A DNA stretch of 9,563 nucleotides. It comes from Pseudomonadota bacterium. GTDB lineage: Bacteria; Pseudomonadota; Alphaproteobacteria; Caulobacterales; Caulobacteraceae. Location: the NCBI GenBank assembly GCA_023424215.1, contig JAFAEC010000031.1:1-9563 (forward strand), given 5' to 3'. How positions within the stretch are numbered: the stretch's first letter is position 1; each line of letters begins with the position of its first letter. Position numbers and translations under genes: made by a program. Positions 7,734 to 9,563 of this stretch are shown one piece after another. Below the pieces are notes generated by a model. The model was not told where the DNA came from. It did no database searches and saw only the letters and a list, made by a program, of their open reading frames with translations.

Positions 7734-7752
7734 GGCGGTTTGTGAAACCGCC
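7734..7752. promoter_or_regulatory. Perfect inverted repeat, candidate operator upstream of the Rrf2 gene
   Basis: GGCGGTTT-GTG-AAACCGCC is a perfect 8-bp inverted repeat with a 3-base centre. It ends 30 bp before the Rrf2 ATG, in the 157-bp divergent region between rrf2 and kup, and overlaps the proposed rrf2 -35 element. Its size, symmetry and position suit a dimeric repressor site, most simply the site of the adjacent Rrf2 protein. No T-run follows on either strand, which argues against a terminator. The repeat is seen; the binding protein is inferred. Confidence 0.5.
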
Positions 7753-7768
7753 GGACCGTGCTTATCTT
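7740..7768 (+). promoter_or_regulatory. Candidate rrf2 promoter
   Basis: TTGTGA (7740-7745) and TATCTT (7763-7768) are separated by 17 bases, each with 4 of 6 matches to the sigma-70 consensus. The start of transcription would fall near 7775, only about 8 bases before the ATG at 7783, which would make the mRNA nearly leaderless. This fits the poor Shine-Dalgarno sequence (only GGAA) before that ATG. The weak consensus matches keep confidence low. Confidence 0.3.
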
Positions 7769-7782
7769 CGTCCGGAACCGAC

Positions 7783-8274
7783 ATGTCCGACAGCCAACGC
7801 TTTCCCGTCGCCGCCCACGCCCTGGCCTATCTGGCCCACAAGGGGGCGTATGACCCTGCGCAGGCGCTGCCCAGCGCGGTGCTGGCGGCCTCGGTCCCGA
7901 CCAATCCGGTGGTCATCCGCCGGGTTACGGCCCTTCTGGCCAAGGCCGGGCTGATCGCGACGCGTCCTGGCGCTTCCGGCGGATCCTGGCTGCTGCACCG
8001 GCCAGAGGATATCCAGCTCGACGAGGTGCTGAAGGCCGTCAACGGCTGCGCCCACCTGGGGTCGCCGCCCGCTGGGGCCAAGGGCTGTCCGGTCGGCGAG
8101 CACATCCCGCGCCAGGTGGCCAAGGCCCTGACGCTCGTCGATCAGGCCGCGTTTACCGCTCTCAGCAAGATCACCATCGCCGACCTGCTGGCCGAAAATG
8201 CCGCTGCGCTGGAAGGGCTCGAGCCCCATTCCGCCTGCACCGAGGCCATCCTCGCGGGCGGCGCCGCCGCCTGA
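7783..8274 (+). CDS. Rrf2-family transcriptional regulator (YwnA-like)
   Basis: This predicted DNA-binding regulator has 163 residues, as usual for Rrf2 proteins. The N-terminal winged helix-turn-helix is clear: FPVAAHALAYLA (7-18), TNPVVIRRVTALLAKAGLI (40-58) and the wing RPGASGGSWLLHRP (61-74). Cysteines are at 89, 102 and 152. C102 lies in KGCPVGEHIPRQV, which resembles the CPVG(x)nI block of YwnA-like members. The three closely spaced cysteines that bind an iron-sulfur cluster in IscR and NsrR are absent, so any sensing is probably by thiol redox chemistry or a ligand. The frame is open upstream to 7561, but that part would run antisense into kup and lacks Rrf2 similarity; starting at 7783 puts the helix-turn-helix at the normal N-terminal position. 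A perfect inverted repeat upstream suggests autoregulation, and a dehydrogenase gene follows after 31 bp as a likely target. Confidence 0.92.
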   Translation: MSDSQRFPVAAHALAYLAHKGAYDPAQALPSAVLAASVPTNPVVIRRVTALLAKAGLIATRPGASGGSWLLHRPEDIQLDEVLKAVNGCAHLGSPPAGAKGCPVGEHIPRQVAKALTLVDQAAFTALSKITIADLLAENAAALEGLEPHSACTEAILAGGAAA

Positions 8275-8290
8275 TCCAGATACTTTTGCC

Positions 8291-8296
8291 GGGGGG
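8291..8296 (+). promoter_or_regulatory. Ribosome binding site of the SDR gene
   Basis: A GGGGGG run lies 9 bases before the ATG at 8306, inside the 31-bp gap after the Rrf2 gene. It supports 8306 over the upstream in-frame ATG at 8198, which would overlap the Rrf2 coding sequence. Confidence 0.45.
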
Positions 8297-8305
8297 CATC
8301 CGCAG

Positions 8306-9106
8306 ATGAGGCGACGCACTGTGCTGGTCAGCGGCGCCTCTGCCGGCATCGGGGCCGCCCTCGCGCGGGTCTATGCCGAGAAGGGCTGGGACCTGATCCT
8401 GACCGCCCGCCGCGAACCGGCCCTTCGGGCGCTCGCCGACGATATCGAGGCGGCCCACGGCGTAAAGGCGACCGTCATCGTCGCCGACCTTGCCGATCCC
8501 CAGGCCCCGGATCAGCTGGTCGAGGCCATTGCGGCGCGGGGCCTGAGCGTGGACGGGCTCATCAACAATGCCGGCTTCTCGCGCACCACCGGCTTTCTCG
8601 CCACCGAGCCGGCCCAGCACGCGGCCATGGTGCAGGTGATGCTGTCGGCGCCCGTCGCCCTGTCCCGCCTGCTGTTGCCCGGCATGGTCGAGCGGGGGTT
8701 CGGGCGGATCGTCAACGTCGCCTCGCTGGCGGGCCAGATGCCGGCGACCGGCGGCGACACCCTGTACGGACCGATCAAGTCCTTCCTGATCAAGGCGTCA
8801 CAGGGGCTGTGGCTGGAGACGCGCGGGACCGGCGTCCACGTCACCGCCCTCTGCCCCGGCTACACCCTGACCGAGTTTCATGACGTGAACGGTTCGCGCG
8901 AACAGGTGTCGAGCGCCTACCCGGCCTGGATGTGGCAGACCGCCGAACATGTGGCCCGCGTCGCCTATCGGGCGTGCGAGGCGGATCGGTCGAGGGTCAC
9001 CCCGGGGGCGATGAACAACGTCCTCGCCGGGCTGGGCAAGCTGCTGCCGGACGGGATGGCGCTGAACATGGTCGCCGGCCACGCCCGCAAGCTGAAGCGG
9101 ATCTGA
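8306..9106 (+). CDS. Short-chain dehydrogenase/reductase (classical SDR), substrate unknown
   Basis: This is a predicted cytosolic NAD(P)(H)-dependent oxidoreductase of 266 residues, within the classical SDR range of about 250-280. The dinucleotide-binding GASAGIG is at residues 10-16, after the first beta strand (RTVLVS). ARR at 34-36, at the end of the second strand, would suit NADP(H) preference, but this is an inference. The structural NNAG motif is at 87-90. The catalytic set is S140 (NVASLAG), Y154 and K158 (YGPIK). The PGYTLTEFHD segment after the active site is typical of the DltE/YqjQ-like SDR group (COG0300 as I recall it). The ATG at 8306 places the glycine motif at its normal position. 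The gene follows the Rrf2 regulator by 31 bp on the same strand, so the two are probably co-transcribed and co-regulated. The substrate cannot be deduced. Confidence 0.93.
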   Translation: MRRRTVLVSGASAGIGAALARVYAEKGWDLILTARREPALRALADDIEAAHGVKATVIVADLADPQAPDQLVEAIAARGLSVDGLINNAGFSRTTGFLATEPAQHAAMVQVMLSAPVALSRLLLPGMVERGFGRIVNVASLAGQMPATGGDTLYGPIKSFLIKASQGLWLETRGTGVHVTALCPGYTLTEFHDVNGSREQVSSAYPAWMWQTAEHVARVAYRACEADRSRVTPGAMNNVLAGLGKLLPDGMALNMVAGHARKLKRI

Positions 9107-9126
9107 CCTCGCCCGCCGTGGGTCAG
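9103..9126. other. Short inverted repeat between convergent SDR and marC stops
   Basis: CTGACC (9103-9108) and GGTCAG (9121-9126) form a 6-bp inverted repeat with a 12-base loop. Each arm contains the stop codon of one of the convergent genes (TGA 9104-9106 on the plus strand; TGA 9125-9123 on the minus strand). It could help end transcription in both directions. The stem is short and has no T-run, so a chance origin is possible. Confidence 0.25.
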
Positions 9127-9563
9127 TGCCCGCCGGCCGGATAGGGGGTGGTCACCGAGCCGGCGAACATGCCGGGCAGGGCCTCGCCCAGGCCCATGAT
9201 GATGAACTGGATCGCCAGGGCGCACAGGATCAGGCCCAGGACCCGGACGATGATGGCCAGGCCGACATCGCCGAGGATGCGGCTGAGCGGGCCGGTCAGG
9301 GCGAAACAGATGAAGGACACCAGGGCCGCTGCGGCGATGGCGGCCAGCGAGGCGACGGTTCCGGCGGGTCCGATCTTTTCGGCCTCGCCGGCCTGGATGA
9401 TGATGGCCGAGATGGCGCCGGGACCGATCATCAGGGGGATGGCGAAGGGCACGACGAGGCGCTGGAAGCGGCGCTTGGCGTAGCCGCGCACGTCCTGGGC
9501 GTCGGTGGCCGCATCCTTGTCTGCGAAGGTGGCGAGGAAGTCCCCGCGCGCCATGTCGAGGCC
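9123..9563 (-). CDS. MarC-family (UPF0056) integral membrane protein, C-terminal part (5' end outside window)
   Basis: This gene encodes an inner-membrane protein of the MarC/UPF0056 family, whose function is not firmly established; the old link to multiple antibiotic resistance was not supported, to my knowledge. The frame is open to the window end, giving the last 146 residues of a protein usually about 200 long. FAIPLMIGPGAIS at fragment residues 40-52 is the family signature. It is followed by hydrophobic segments around GTVASLAAIAAAALVSFICF and LGLILCALAIQFIIMGLGEAL, so about half or more of the six expected helices are present. The hydrophilic stretch before the signature (fragment residues 8-33, Asp/Lys/Arg-rich) is a loop between helices. 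An in-frame ATG at 9554 is probably internal. The gene is convergent with the SDR gene, with 16 bp between the stops. Confidence 0.88.
   Translation of the reverse strand, partial: GLDMARGDFLATFADKDAATDAQDVRGYAKRRFQRLVVPFAIPLMIGPGAISAIIIQAGEAEKIGPAGTVASLAAIAAAALVSFICFALTGPLSRILGDVGLAIIVRVLGLILCALAIQFIIMGLGEALPGMFAGSVTTPYPAGGH

Noticed and set aside
5844..7745. 633-codon open frame on the plus strand antisense to kup
   Set aside because: The composition is Gln/Gly/His/Arg-rich, mirroring the membrane-protein codons of kup on the other strand. No domain, ribosome site or conserved motif is visible.
7561..7782. N-terminal extension of the Rrf2 gene to the upstream in-frame ATG
   Set aside because: It would overlap kup on the opposite strand, cover the promoter-like region, and put an unrelated 74-residue tail before the helix-turn-helix.
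8198..8305. N-terminal extension of the SDR gene
   Set aside because: It would overlap the end of the Rrf2 gene and add a Pro-rich stretch with no SDR similarity. The ATG at 8306 has a purine-rich site and the right distance to the glycine motif.
1..9563. CRISPR arrays, tRNA/rRNA genes, transposons, integrases, toxin-antitoxin or phage defence genes
   Set aside because: I looked for regular repeats, RNA gene signatures and the relevant protein motifs on both strands and saw none. The window is filled by nine ordinary genes.

Overview
This is a high-GC (roughly 70% by eye), densely coding stretch of chromosome from an alphaproteobacterium, most likely a member of Caulobacterales (Brevundimonas, Caulobacter or Phenylobacterium type). 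The lineage call rests on strong G/C third-position bias, the glnD-murJ-trpS gene order familiar from alphaproteobacteria, and the character of the proteins. It is an inference, not a measured placement.

Layout. Positions 1-3478 (+ strand) hold the 3' end of glnD (PII uridylyltransferase, tandem ACT domains), murJ (lipid II flippase) and trpS (tryptophanyl-tRNA synthetase). A GNAT acetyltransferase (3548-4249, +) follows after a strong hairpin. It runs head-on into rsmB (5649-4246, -), and the two stop codons share one CTAG. Upstream of rsmB and overlapping it by one base (TGATG) is kup (7625-5649, -), a K+ transporter, so kup-rsmB looks like a translationally coupled pair. Kup is divergent from an Rrf2-family regulator (7783-8274, +), which is followed 31 bp later by a short-chain dehydrogenase/reductase (8306-9106, +). 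The last gene is the 3' part of a MarC-family membrane protein (9563-9123, -), convergent with the dehydrogenase.

How they fit together. Most of the window is housekeeping: nitrogen signalling, peptidoglycan precursor export, tRNA charging, rRNA methylation and K+ uptake. The most regulatory-looking part is the kup/rrf2 intergenic region (7626-7782). It carries a perfect 8-bp inverted repeat over a possible -35 element of rrf2, which suggests an autoregulated Rrf2-SDR unit.

I found no CRISPR array, transposon, prophage, rRNA or tRNA, and no gene-free stretch over 300 bases (the longest gap is about 157 bp). I see no convincing novel multi-gene system; the findings are local curiosities in an otherwise ordinary region.
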